From Wenjunlia tyrosinilytica (lineage in GTDB: Bacteria > Actinomycetota > Actinomycetes > Streptomycetales > Streptomycetaceae), in contig NZ_BMMS01000021.1 in NCBI RefSeq assembly GCF_014646055.1, forward strand, positions 101,554-165,553: DNA of 64,000 bases, in the 5' to 3' direction. The number at the start of each line of letters is the position of its first letter. Position 1 is the first letter of the stretch. Both the position numbers and the translations under genes were made by a program. The notes under the pieces were generated by a model that had not been told where the DNA came from, searched no databases, and saw nothing but the letters and a program-made list of their open reading frames with translations. Positions 9,862-19,871 of this stretch are shown one piece after another.

Positions 9862-10375
9862 CGAACCCCGGCCACTCCTCCGCGGTGAGCGCGAACCGCT
9901 CGTGGTCGCGCCAGGCGTCGTTGATGAAGAGCATGCGCGGCGAGAAGCCCTCGTGGCGGAAGCCGAGGCGCTTGGCCATCGCGATCGAGCGGTCGTTCTC
10001 GGGCTGCACATTGATCTCCAGACGGTGCAGCCCCAGGCCCTCGGGGTATTCGGTGAAGCACCGGTCCACGACCAGGCGCATGCCCTCGGTCATCCTGCCC
10101 GTGCCCTCGTAGGGGACGTAGGAGTCGTAGCCGAGGGCCCCGTTGCGGAAGCGGGCGCGGACGATGTTCGCGACGTTCACCTTGCCGACGATGCCGCCGT
10201 CCTCGTTGTCGATGATGAGGAACGACCGCAGGGACGGACCCTGGCGCCGCAGCAGCTCGGGCAACCCGTTCGGGTCAACGGGGTTCCACGGGCCGATGTG
10301 CTCGGCCGAGCGCAGGACGGCCGTGGTGTAGGCGTCGGCGTCGCTCGGCTGCGGGGGGCGGATGTGGACGCGCAT
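9842..10375 (-). CDS. GNAT-family N-acetyltransferase (RimJ/RimL type)
   Basis: A 177-residue acetyltransferase. It begins MRVHIRPPQPSDADAYTTAV, has the substrate-region motif ALGYDSYVPYEGTGRMTEGM (acetyl-CoA pyrophosphate loop) and the LHRLEINVQPEN and AKRLGFRHEGF segments typical of RimJ/RimL enzymes that acetylate ribosomal protein N-termini. The real substrate is unknown. The ATG at 10375 is chosen by homology; upstream ORF sequence is not family-like. The 3' end overlaps the convergent methyltransferase gene. Confidence 0.88.
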   Translation of the reverse strand: MRVHIRPPQPSDADAYTTAVLRSAEHIGPWNPVDPNGLPELLRRQGPSLRSFLIIDNEDGGIVGKVNVANIVRARFRNGALGYDSYVPYEGTGRMTEGMRLVVDRCFTEYPEGLGLHRLEINVQPENDRSIAMAKRLGFRHEGFSPRMLFINDAWRDHERFALTAEEWPGFATPSGR

Positions 10376-10439
10376 ACGTCCATCATCGCAACCGCCCGCA
10401 CACCGGCGCCGACGGGGTCCTTGACCTGAGCCGCCCGGC

Positions 10440-11984
10440 TCAGCCCATGAACTTCTTGAACTCGTCCGGGAGTTCGAAGTCCTGCGGGGCCTGGGCGGCA
10501 CCCGGCATCCCGAACGCTCCCCCGCCGGTCGCGGCACGCTCGGCGGCGGCCTTCTCCTCGGCGGCGCGCTTGGCGGGGTTGCCGCTGCGCTTCTTGCCCT
10601 TCTTGACCTGCGCCTTGGGCTTGCGCTTGGCGCCGCCCCCGCCCATGCCGGGGATCCCCGGCATACCGGGCATGCCACCGCCCTGGGCCATGCGGGACAT
10701 CATCTTGCGGGCCTCGAAGAAGCGCTCCACGAGGTTGTTGACGGCGCTGACCTCGACACCGGAGCCACGGGCGATACGGGCGCGGCGCGAACCGTTGATG
10801 ATCTTCGGGTCCTCGCGCTCGCCCGGGGTCATCGACTTGATGATCGCGGCGACACGGTCGACGTCCCGGTCGTCGAGGTTGTTGATCTGGTCCTTGATCT
10901 GCCCCATGCCCGGCAGCATCCCGAGCAGCTTGGAGATGGAGCCCATCTTCCGGACCTGCTCCATCTGGGCCAGGAAGTCGTCGAGCGTGAACTCCTTCGG
11001 GCCGCGCGCCAGCTTCTCGGCCATCTTCTCGGCCTCGGCCTGGCTGAAGGTGTCCTTCGCCTTCTCGATCAGGCTGAGCATGTCGCCCATGCCGAGGATG
11101 CGGGACGCCATGCGGTCCGGGTGGAACTGGTCGAAGTCGTCCAGCTTCTCACCGTTGGAGGCGAACATGATCTGGCGGCCGGTGACCTGGGCGACCGACA
11201 GCGCGGCGCCGCCTCGGGCGTCGCCGTCGAGCTTGGACAGGACCACGCCGTCGAAGCCCACGCCCTCGAGGAAGGCCTGCGCGGTGTTCACCGCGTCCTG
11301 GCCGATCATGGCGTCGACGACGAAGAGGATCTCGTCGGGGTTCACGGCGTCGCGGATGTCCGCGGCCTGCTGCATCAGCTCCTGGTCGATACCCAGGCGG
11401 CCGGCGGTGTCGACGACGACGACGTCGTGCTGCTTGATGCGGGCGTGCTCGATGGAGTCCTTGGCGACCTGGACGGGGTCACCGACGCCGTTGCCCGGCT
11501 CGGGGGCGAAGACGGCGACACCTGCGCGCTCGGCGACGACGGCGAGCTGGTTGACCGCGTTGGGGCGCTGGAGGTCGGCGGCCACGAGCAGCGGGGCGTG
11601 GCCCTGCGACTTCAGCCAGCGGCCGAGCTTTCCGGCGAGGGTGGTCTTACCGGCACCCTGCAGACCCGCGAGCATGATGACCGTCGGCGGGTTCTTCGCG
11701 AACCGCAGCCGGCGGGTCTCGCCGCCGAGGATCGCGATGAGTTCCTCGTTGACGATGTCGACGACCTGCTGGGCGGGGTTGAGCGCCTGGGAGGCGGCGG
11801 CGCCGAGGGCGCGCTCCTTGACCTGCTTGATGAAGGCGCGGACGACGGGCAGCGCCACGTCGGCCTCGAGCAGGGCGATGCGGATCTCGCGGGCCGTGGC
11901 GTCGATGTCCGCCTCGGTGAGGCGTCCCTTGCCCCGGAGGCTCTTGAATGTCGCTGCGAGGCGGTCGGAAAGGGTGTCGAACAC
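10440..11984 (-). CDS. ffh: Signal recognition particle protein Ffh
   Basis: GTPase and signal-sequence-binding subunit of the signal recognition particle, which targets ribosomes making membrane proteins to FtsY. The 514-residue protein has the N domain, the G domain with GLQGAGKTTLAGKLG, DTAGRLGID and SKLDGDARGG, and the Met-rich M domain (SKLLGMLPGMG) with the RNA-binding block SRRARIARGSG. A Gly/Met/Pro-rich stretch (GMPGMPGIPGMGGGG) precedes a Lys-rich tail. It is downstream of glnD, separated by 295 bases that contain tandem repeats. The partner receptor ftsY lies at 19.9 kb on the same strand. Confidence 0.98.
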   Translation of the reverse strand: MFDTLSDRLAATFKSLRGKGRLTEADIDATAREIRIALLEADVALPVVRAFIKQVKERALGAAASQALNPAQQVVDIVNEELIAILGGETRRLRFAKNPPTVIMLAGLQGAGKTTLAGKLGRWLKSQGHAPLLVAADLQRPNAVNQLAVVAERAGVAVFAPEPGNGVGDPVQVAKDSIEHARIKQHDVVVVDTAGRLGIDQELMQQAADIRDAVNPDEILFVVDAMIGQDAVNTAQAFLEGVGFDGVVLSKLDGDARGGAALSVAQVTGRQIMFASNGEKLDDFDQFHPDRMASRILGMGDMLSLIEKAKDTFSQAEAEKMAEKLARGPKEFTLDDFLAQMEQVRKMGSISKLLGMLPGMGQIKDQINNLDDRDVDRVAAIIKSMTPGEREDPKIINGSRRARIARGSGVEVSAVNNLVERFFEARKMMSRMAQGGGMPGMPGIPGMGGGGAKRKPKAQVKKGKKRSGNPAKRAAEEKAAAERAATGGGAFGMPGAAQAPQDFELPDEFKKFMG

Positions 11985-12100
11985 GTCGGTCGCGGATCCT
12001 CAGGTCGGGGGGCGGTCAGGGCACAGAACGAGTCCCAGGGTATCCGGCCGCCGAGGGTGCGGTCTGCCCCGCGTGGGCGGGAACGCCCGGAACGGGGCAG

Positions 12101-12180
12101 AACCGCTTTCCCCGAGGACGGGAACCACTTCCCCGAGGACGGGAACCGCTTCCCCGGAGACAGGGACCGCTTCCCCGACC
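12101..12180. repeat. Four 21-bp tandem repeats between glnD and ffh
   Basis: Units of the form accgcttccccgaggacggg, 21 bp with one 22-bp copy. The first three are near identical and the fourth is partial. The array fills the middle of the 295-base glnD-ffh gap. Although 21 is a multiple of three, the 22-bp copy breaks the frame and no start or family-like protein is present, so it is taken as non-coding. Confidence 0.8.
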
Positions 12181-12279
12181 GGAGCCGACCAGCGGTCGTA
12201 CGCACCTGGGACCGCCGTACGCGCGGGACCGCCGCACAGGCGTGGCCCACGCCCTCCAACCGGTCGGACAGCGCTCCCC

Positions 12280-14820
12280 TCAGACCAGCGCCCGTTCCAC
12301 CTCTTTGGCCACTTCCGCCGCGCGCACCGGGGAAAGCGGTGCCCCGTCGGCGCCCACCACGTAGAAGGCGTCGACCGCGTTGGCACCCAGGGTGCTGATC
12401 CGTGCGGAGCGGACGTTCACCCCCGTCGCCTCCAGGGCGCGCCCGATGCGGTGGAGCAGGCCCGGCGCGTCCTGGGCGCGGACCTCCAGCACGGTCGCCG
12501 CGGACGAGGCGCCACCGGGAGCCACCGTCACCTGGGGCGGCGGTGCGGGGCGGCCCCTGCGGCGGGGGTAGGCCGCTTCGCGTTCGGCGAGCCGCCGGGG
12601 GATGTCGAGAGTGCCGTCGAGCGCCCGCCCGAGGTCCTGGCGCAGCCGCGCCGCCTCGGGCAGGGCCCCGTACTCGGCCTCCACCCGCCAGCTCAGCAGG
12701 GTCACGGTGCCGGCGCCGACGGGGTCCAGGCCCCGCAGGTCGGCGGTGCGGACGGTGAGGCGGTTGAGCGCGAGGACCCCCGCGGCGGCGGCGAGGAGTC
12801 CGGGGCGGTCCGGGACGGCGAGGTGGAGCTCGACGCCCACGGGTTCGGAGTCGTCGCCCTGGGGGCGGTCATGGGCGTGGGCCCACATGGACAGCACGGG
12901 GCCGCCGGTGCGGGCAGCCTCGACGGCCAGGCGCTCCTGCTCGGCCGTGATCTCGGGCGCGGTGGGCTCGGGAACCGGTTCCCCGGCCAGGACCGCCGAG
13001 GCGCGCTTGACCAGATCGGCGACGAGGGAGGCACGCCAGGTGCTCCAGGCCGCCGGTCCCGTGGCGAGGGCGTCCGCCTCGGTGAGGGCGTGGAGGAGTT
13101 CCAGCGCCTCGGCGCCGCCGACGGCCTCGGTGACCACACGCACGGTCGCCGGGTCGTCCAGGTCGCGCCGGGTGGCGGTCTCGATCAGCAGGAGGTGGTG
13201 GCGCACGAGCAGCGCGAGCAGTTCTATGTCGGCGCGGCCGAAGCCGACCCTGGCCGCCATGTCCCGGGCGATGACCTCGCCCGCGACGCTGTGGTCGCCG
13301 GGCCAGCCCTTGCCGATGTCGTGCAGCAGGGCCGCCATCAGGAGCAGGTCGGGGCGGCCGACGCGCCGGGTCAGGTTGGAGGCGTTGACGGCGGTCTCCA
13401 CCAGATGCCGGTCGACGGTCCAGCGGTGGACGGGATTGCGCTGCGGGCGGCACCGCACCCGCTCCCAGTCGGGCAGCAGGCGGGTGACCAGGCCCTCGGC
13501 CTCCAGCGCCTCCCACACCGGAACGGTGCTCTCACCGGCGTCGAGCAGGGTGATGAGCTGCTCGCGGGCCTCCTCGGGCCACGGCACGGGCAGCGGGCGG
13601 GCGGTGGTGGCCAGGCGGCGCACGGCGTGCGGGGACAGCGGCAGTCCGGCCTGGGCCGCGGCGGCCGCGGCGCGCAGCGGCAGGACGGGGTCGCGGTCGG
13701 GGCGGGCGGCGCGGGCGAGGACGGCCTCGCCCTCGTGCTCGACGACGCCCTCGGCGAGGGGGGTGCGCTCGACGGGGACCACCTGTTCACTGGTGGCTCG
13801 GCCGAGTCCGAGCAGTCCGCGGCGGCCCTTGCGTCCTTGTCCGTCGCGGGCGCGCAGCACTCGTCCGACCTCGCGCCAGGTGACGTCGGCGGCGTAGCGG
13901 ACGGTGTGGGCGGCCTCGTAGACCTGGCGCAGCAGGGCGTCCGCGTCGAGCAGGCCCATGGCGCTGGCGACCTGGTCCTGTTCCTGGAGGGCCAGCCGGT
14001 CGGTGGCGCGGCCGGTGCACAGGTGGAGGGCGTCGCGGACGTCGAGGAGGCGGTTGCGGGCTTCGTCCAGGCCCTCGCGAGGGGCGTCGGCGAGCCAGGA
14101 GGCGGCGACGGCGCGCAGCACGGTGGCGTCGCGAAGCCCGCCGCGGGCCTCCTTGAGGTCGGGTTCGAGGAGGAAGGTCAGTTCGCCGTGGCGCTCGGCC
14201 CGTTCCTGGCAGAGCTCGTGGAGCTCGGGGAGGCGCTTGGGGGCGGCGGCGCGCCAGTCGGCGAGCACGGCCGCGCGCAGGGAGGTGGTCAGGGCCGCGT
14301 CACCGGCGATGTGCCGGGCGTCGAGGAGGCCGAGTTGGGCCTTGAGGTCCTCGGCGGCGGTCTTGCGGGCCTCGGCGGGGGTGCGGACCGAGTGGTCCAG
14401 TGCCAGGCCCATGTCCCACACGGGGTACCAGATGCGGTCGGCCAGGGAGGCGATCCGGTCGCTCTTCCAGCTGCCGTCGTGGATGAGTACGAGGTCGAGG
14501 TCGCTGCGCGGGGAGAGCTCGCCGCGCCCGTAGCCGCCGACGGCCACGAGGGCGACACCGGGCGCGGCACCGGGGGCGTTGGTCGTGCGGGGTCCGCCCG
14601 AGCCGTCGGAGCCCTCGGGGTCCGGCCGCTGGTACTGGGCGGTGGTGGCGGCGACACCTCCGGCGAGGAGGGCGTCGAGCCAGCGGTCGGTCAGTTCGGC
14701 GAGGGCTGTGCGGCGGCCCCGCCCGGACTGCGTCTCCTCCTGGAGGAGGCGCAGCCGGGCCTGGGCGTATCCGCCGGTGTTGCCGGCCGCCTCTGACGGG
14801 GTTTCGACGCGTTCCGTCAC
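12280..14820 (-). CDS. glnD: PII nucleotidyltransferase GlnD
   Basis: Bifunctional enzyme that modifies and demodifies the PII protein in response to nitrogen status; in Streptomyces the modification is adenylylation. The 846-residue protein has an N-terminal nucleotidyltransferase domain (GGYGRGELSPRSDLDLVLIH, near residue 95), a central HD hydrolase domain (ALLHDIGKGWPGDHS, near residue 498), and two C-terminal ACT domains that sense glutamine (DRPGLLAAAAGVLAL and APGLLHRIGRALEATG). The GTG at 14820 has the ribosome binding site AGAAGGAG. It closes the amtB-glnK-glnD operon, 44 bases after glnK. Confidence 0.97.
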   Translation of the reverse strand: MTERVETPSEAAGNTGGYAQARLRLLQEETQSGRGRRTALAELTDRWLDALLAGGVAATTAQYQRPDPEGSDGSGGPRTTNAPGAAPGVALVAVGGYGRGELSPRSDLDLVLIHDGSWKSDRIASLADRIWYPVWDMGLALDHSVRTPAEARKTAAEDLKAQLGLLDARHIAGDAALTTSLRAAVLADWRAAAPKRLPELHELCQERAERHGELTFLLEPDLKEARGGLRDATVLRAVAASWLADAPREGLDEARNRLLDVRDALHLCTGRATDRLALQEQDQVASAMGLLDADALLRQVYEAAHTVRYAADVTWREVGRVLRARDGQGRKGRRGLLGLGRATSEQVVPVERTPLAEGVVEHEGEAVLARAARPDRDPVLPLRAAAAAAQAGLPLSPHAVRRLATTARPLPVPWPEEAREQLITLLDAGESTVPVWEALEAEGLVTRLLPDWERVRCRPQRNPVHRWTVDRHLVETAVNASNLTRRVGRPDLLLMAALLHDIGKGWPGDHSVAGEVIARDMAARVGFGRADIELLALLVRHHLLLIETATRRDLDDPATVRVVTEAVGGAEALELLHALTEADALATGPAAWSTWRASLVADLVKRASAVLAGEPVPEPTAPEITAEQERLAVEAARTGGPVLSMWAHAHDRPQGDDSEPVGVELHLAVPDRPGLLAAAAGVLALNRLTVRTADLRGLDPVGAGTVTLLSWRVEAEYGALPEAARLRQDLGRALDGTLDIPRRLAEREAAYPRRRGRPAPPPQVTVAPGGASSAATVLEVRAQDAPGLLHRIGRALEATGVNVRSARISTLGANAVDAFYVVGADGAPLSPVRAAEVAKEVERALV

Positions 14821-14864
14821 TCGGTCTCCTTCTTGATTTCCGGGGCGGGACACGTCGAGGGGCG

Positions 14865-16588
<1,724 letters not shown>

Positions 16589-16667
16589 CGGCGTCTCCTC
16601 ATCTCGATCCGGCCCAGGGCGGTCAGGGAAGGTGGGCCGGTTTTCGCCATGAGATTGGCGGACGGGG

Positions 16668-16705
16668 GTTTCAGCGGATGCCATGCGGTGTTTCACCGCA
16701 GTGAC
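16668..16705 (-). promoter_or_regulatory. Predicted GlnR operator in front of amtB
   Basis: Read on the minus strand, the sequence is GTCAC-n6-GAAAC-n6-TGGCA-n6-GAAAC, with every element at exactly 11-base phase. This matches the actinobacterial GlnR consensus gTnAC-n6-GaAAc repeated twice; only the third element is degenerate. It ends 80 bases upstream of the amtB start. GlnR activating amtB-glnK-glnD is established in S. coelicolor; the call here rests on the motif and position. Confidence 0.8.
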
Positions 16706-17052
16706 GAACCCCCCGGGCGTGTTACACGGCCGTGAACTGCCGGATGGGGCGGAGCGCCGCGCGTACCGTGGGCGGCCGCTCCGTACAGCAGCGCCTCTCA
16801 CGACCCGGTGACCCTGGCGGAGCCCGTCGGCGGCCTGTGCACGGGGCTCCGCGGTGGCCTGCGGCGGGGCTCTGCCGGGGGGAGGAGCACCGGCCGCGGA
16901 AGTCTCCCTGTCGACCTGGCGTGGGGGAGCCGAGTCGGGCGGTTCGGGGGCTTCCGCGGCCGGAACCTGCGGGCGTCGGCCGGTGTCCGAGCGGTGAGAC
17001 GGGCCTGTGCCGACGAAGGGTGCCGGTGGTCGCACCGGCGCTGAGGGCAGGG
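16706..17052. other. Intergenic region between nsdA and the amtB operator
   Basis: No convincing gene in about 350 bases. A GTAAC element (minus strand) occurs 20 bases upstream of the GTCAC box, out of the 22-base phase, so it is not counted as part of the operator. The rest is GC-rich sequence and no clear terminator for nsdA was recognised. Confidence 0.6.
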
Positions 17053-18507
17053 TCAGACGGCCTGCCTGGCGGGGGTCGGGTCGGAGGGGTCGGGGAGCTC
17101 GGAGAGGTGCTCGGCGAGCTCGCGGACCTCGGGGACGTCACCGAAGTCGTTCATGGCGTTGGCGGTCGTACGGCGCAGCCGCGTATTGACCCGCTCGGAG
17201 CGGATCCGCTCCGCGACGCCCGCGGCTTCGTATGCGAACGCGGCGGCCTCCTCGGGCTCGCGCTGGAGCAGGTGGACCGTGGACATGCCGATGAGGTTGA
17301 ACGCCAGGGTGCGCTGCTGGTCGGGGTCCTGGCGGAAGAGTTCGACGGCCTTCTCCATCGCCGGGCGGGCCAGGGAGGCGTAGGCGGGGCTGCGTCCGGC
17401 GACGTACGACAGGTCGCGGTAGGAGTGGGCGTTCTCCCCGTACAGCTCGCCCTGCGTGAAGAAGCCGATCCAGTCGGGGTCCTCGCCCGGCCGCGACTCG
17501 GTGAAGGTCTCCTCGGCCATGCGCACCGCTCGGTGGCACTTGTTGACCTCGCCCATATTGGCGTAGGCGCGGGCCTCCACCGCGTGCAGCATCGCCTGCG
17601 TCCTGGCGGTGGCCGAGTCCCGGCTTCCGTACTGGGCGAGGTGGATGAGCTCGAGGCCGTCCTCGGGGCGGTTGAGGTGGATCATCTGCCGGCCCATCGC
17701 GGACAGGACCAGCGCGCCGAGCGGGCGGTCCCCCGCCTCCTTGGCGGCGTGCAGCGCGAGGACGAAGTACTTCTGCGCGGTGGGCTGCATACCGACGTCG
17801 TAGCTCATCCATCCCGCGAGGTGGGCGAGTTCCGCGGTGGTGCGGAACAGGCGCTTGGCCACGGGTGCCGGGTGCGACTCCTGGAGGAGGTCGGTGACCT
17901 CGTGGAGCTGGCCGACGACGGCCTTGCGGCGCAGCCCTCCCCCGCACTGGGCGTCCCACTGGCGGAACATCACCGTCGTGGTCTCCAACAGGTCCAGCTC
18001 GGGCTCGGACAGCCGGGTGCCGCCCCTGCGCACGTCCTGGCGGGGGATCTCGACCACGCCGGTGGCGGTCGGTGCCAGCCAGCGCTGCATCGGCTCGACG
18101 AGGGCGGGGCCGGCCGAGAGCGCGAGGGAGGTGCCGAGGAATCCGCGGCGGTTGAGCATCAGGTCGCTGCGGGAGAACTCGTTGATCAGCGAGACGGTCT
18201 CGGGTGCCGCCCAGGGCAGGTCGATGCCGGACATCTGCGGCGAGCCGAGGGTGGAACGCAGCCCGAGGTCCTCGACCGACACCACGCTGCCGAAGCGCTC
18301 CGAGAACAGCTCGGAGAGGATCTTCGGAATGGGCTCGCGGGGCTGTTCCCCGTCGAGCCAGCGCCGCACCCGCGAGGTGTCGGTGCTGATGTGGTGGGCC
18401 CCCATCTGCCGCGCTCTGCGGTTCACCTGGCGTGCGAGCTCGCCCTTCGACCAGCCGCTGCGCATGAACCACGAGCTCAACTGGGCATTGGGCTGCTTCT
18501 CACCCAC
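17053..18507 (-). CDS. nsdA: NsdA, negative regulator of differentiation and antibiotic production
   Basis: A 484-residue protein that matches NsdA of Streptomyces, described as repressing sporulation and antibiotic synthesis. It opens with NAQLSSWFMRSGWSKGELAR, an HTH-like region, and RRWLDGEQPREPIPKIL. The middle and C-terminal two thirds are helical repeats of TPR type (ALHAAKEAGDRPLGALVLSA, ARAYANMGEVNKCHRAVRMA). A twin-arginine-like NRRGFLGTSLALSAGPAL follows the HTH region; it is internal and probably not an export signal. The start is GTG at 18507. Location directly upstream of amtB matches S. coelicolor and supports the name. Confidence 0.9.
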   Translation of the reverse strand: MGEKQPNAQLSSWFMRSGWSKGELARQVNRRARQMGAHHISTDTSRVRRWLDGEQPREPIPKILSELFSERFGSVVSVEDLGLRSTLGSPQMSGIDLPWAAPETVSLINEFSRSDLMLNRRGFLGTSLALSAGPALVEPMQRWLAPTATGVVEIPRQDVRRGGTRLSEPELDLLETTTVMFRQWDAQCGGGLRRKAVVGQLHEVTDLLQESHPAPVAKRLFRTTAELAHLAGWMSYDVGMQPTAQKYFVLALHAAKEAGDRPLGALVLSAMGRQMIHLNRPEDGLELIHLAQYGSRDSATARTQAMLHAVEARAYANMGEVNKCHRAVRMAEETFTESRPGEDPDWIGFFTQGELYGENAHSYRDLSYVAGRSPAYASLARPAMEKAVELFRQDPDQQRTLAFNLIGMSTVHLLQREPEEAAAFAYEAAGVAERIRSERVNTRLRRTTANAMNDFGDVPEVRELAEHLSELPDPSDPTPARQAV

Positions 18508-19010
18508 CGGAACGCCCCCATCCCGGGTCTCCCCGCTGCTGTCGCCCGCCGAATTCGCTTCCGGCGGTCGGGCCTGAGAACCGTCACCAGAATGCCCTGT
18601 CCCGGGCGTCCTGCCGACACCACGTCAGAGGTCTGTCGGAGGGGGCCCGGGACTCGACCCGAAATCCGGCTCGAAAGCCGACTCGAACGTCGAACGGATG
18701 CCATTGCCTCCGGCATACCCGCGGACTGACGCGCCGCCGGGTTCATGCACTGAACGTAATCCCCCGATCACCGGTCCCGCGAGGGAGGTCGCAGAAACGC
18801 CACCATTCGCCACCCCTACGGATGAACTCTTCTACCGCATCGCACGATTCACTTGACACATGACGATTGGAGCGCGCGGGGAGAGCCACGAGGCAGCGAG
18901 GGGCGCAAGCCTCGAAGGCCGCGCCGCACCGCCGCGGCGCGCGCCGCCACATCCTCGACGCTGTGTCACAGGGGCGTAACCATCGGCTACCACGACCCGT
19001 TGGAGGTGAC
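18508..19010. promoter_or_regulatory. Divergent promoter region between nsdA and the primase/polymerase-like gene
   Basis: About 500 bases without a convincing ORF between two divergent genes, so it must hold both promoters. A TTGACA-like hexamer occurs at 18853-18858 on the plus strand, but no acceptable -10 is seen at the right distance. An inverted repeat ATGCC/GGCAT lies near 18700-18716. No firm promoter call is made. Confidence 0.4.
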
Positions 19011-19694
19011 ATGGGCATCACGTTGGGCGACATCAGGACCGGCTCGCGCCGCCGCGCCCGCGCCACGGTGTGCAGCACTGTGACCGAGTACACCGGACTG
19101 TGGGGCTGGGCCGTCGCACCGGGCACCCGCCTGGTCCGCGGTGACGAGTGCTCGTGCGGGGACGAGCGGTGCGCCGCCCCCGGACGCCACCCGCTGGCCG
19201 GGGCCGGTGAGGTGGGGCCCGGATCGACGGCCGACGAGGTGGCGGCCCTGTGGGAGCGGTTTCCCGGGGCGTCGGCGCTCCTTCCGGCCGGGCGCTCCTT
19301 CGACGTGCTCGAGGTGTCCGAGGCCGCGGGATGCCGGGCGATGGTCAGGCTGGAGCGGATGGGCACCCGGCTGGGGCCCGTGCTCGCCACGCCCGAGGGC
19401 CGGGCGCAGTTCTTCGTGGCGCCGGGCGCCGCCGCGGAGCTGTCCGGGCTGCTGTACAAGATGGGCTGGGACGACGCCGGGCTGGATCTGCGCCCGCTGG
19501 GGCTCGGTGACCACGTCACCGCGCCGCCCTCCGAACTCGGGGGGCTGGGGCCGGTCCGCTGGCTGCGCCCGCCGACGCTCGACACCGCCGTGCACCCGCC
19601 CGAGGCCCGGCTGGTCCTCGGCACCCTCGCCTACGCCTGCCACCGGGACCGGCGGCCCTTGGCAGGCAGCGGCTCCTGGCTCGTTCCGTCGTAG
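19011..19694 (+). CDS. Primase/polymerase (Prim-Pol) N-terminal domain-like protein
   Basis: A 227-residue protein resembling the N-terminal domain of bifunctional DNA primase/polymerases of plasmids and actinobacterial chromosomes. Features are WGWAVAPG (31-38) and the Cys-rich GDECSCGDERCAAPGRHP (44-61) with CxC-x4-C-x5-HP. There is no helicase or ATPase domain, and the catalytic acidic pair of archaeo-eukaryotic primases is not obvious, so enzymatic activity is uncertain. The ATG at 19011 has TGGAGG upstream. The neighbours nsdA and ftsY are the same in S. coelicolor, so it is a conserved chromosomal gene and not a plasmid remnant. Confidence 0.7.
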   Translation: MGITLGDIRTGSRRRARATVCSTVTEYTGLWGWAVAPGTRLVRGDECSCGDERCAAPGRHPLAGAGEVGPGSTADEVAALWERFPGASALLPAGRSFDVLEVSEAAGCRAMVRLERMGTRLGPVLATPEGRAQFFVAPGAAAELSGLLYKMGWDDAGLDLRPLGLGDHVTAPPSELGGLGPVRWLRPPTLDTAVHPPEARLVLGTLAYACHRDRRPLAGSGSWLVPS

Positions 19695-19713
19695 TCCGAG
19701 CGGCCGCCCCGCA

Positions 19714-19760
19714 AAGAGCGTCGGCCCCTCCCGCCCGGTGGCGGAGGGGCCGACGCTCTT
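19714..19760. terminator. Strong bidirectional terminator between convergent genes
   Basis: An 18-bp perfect stem (19714-19731 pairs with 19743-19760) with an 11-base loop; the arms start aagagcgtcggcccc and end ccgacgctctt. It is flanked by A-rich and T-rich ends, so it can serve both the primase/polymerase-like gene on the plus strand and ftsY on the minus strand. Confidence 0.92.
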
Positions 19761-19791
19761 CTGTGCGCTCCTGAGATCGGTGCGCGGCGCA

Positions 19792-19836
19792 CGCTCGGTG
19801 CGCTCGGTGCGCTCGGCGTGCTCGGTGCGCTCGGCG
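19792..19836. repeat. Five 9-bp tandem repeats downstream of ftsY
   Basis: Five units of cgctcggtg or one-base variants in the short gap between the terminator and the ftsY stop. They are non-coding and add to the series of intergenic tandem repeats in this window. Confidence 0.85.
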
Positions 19837-19871
19837 CATCGCGGTGCGCGCGGTCTGCGGTGGCGTGCGGC

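Noticed and set aside
12016..12386. Small minus-strand ORFs over the 21-bp repeats between glnD and ffh
   Set aside because: Low-complexity translation with no family match and a frame-breaking 22-bp unit.
10447..14796. A 1449-residue plus-strand ORF opposite ffh and glnD
   Set aside because: Antisense shadow of two well-supported genes; no protein family.
18123..18190. Twin-arginine signal in NsdA (NRRGFLGTSLALSAGPAL)
   Set aside because: It is internal, after an HTH-like domain, so it is not an N-terminal export signal; probably a helix.
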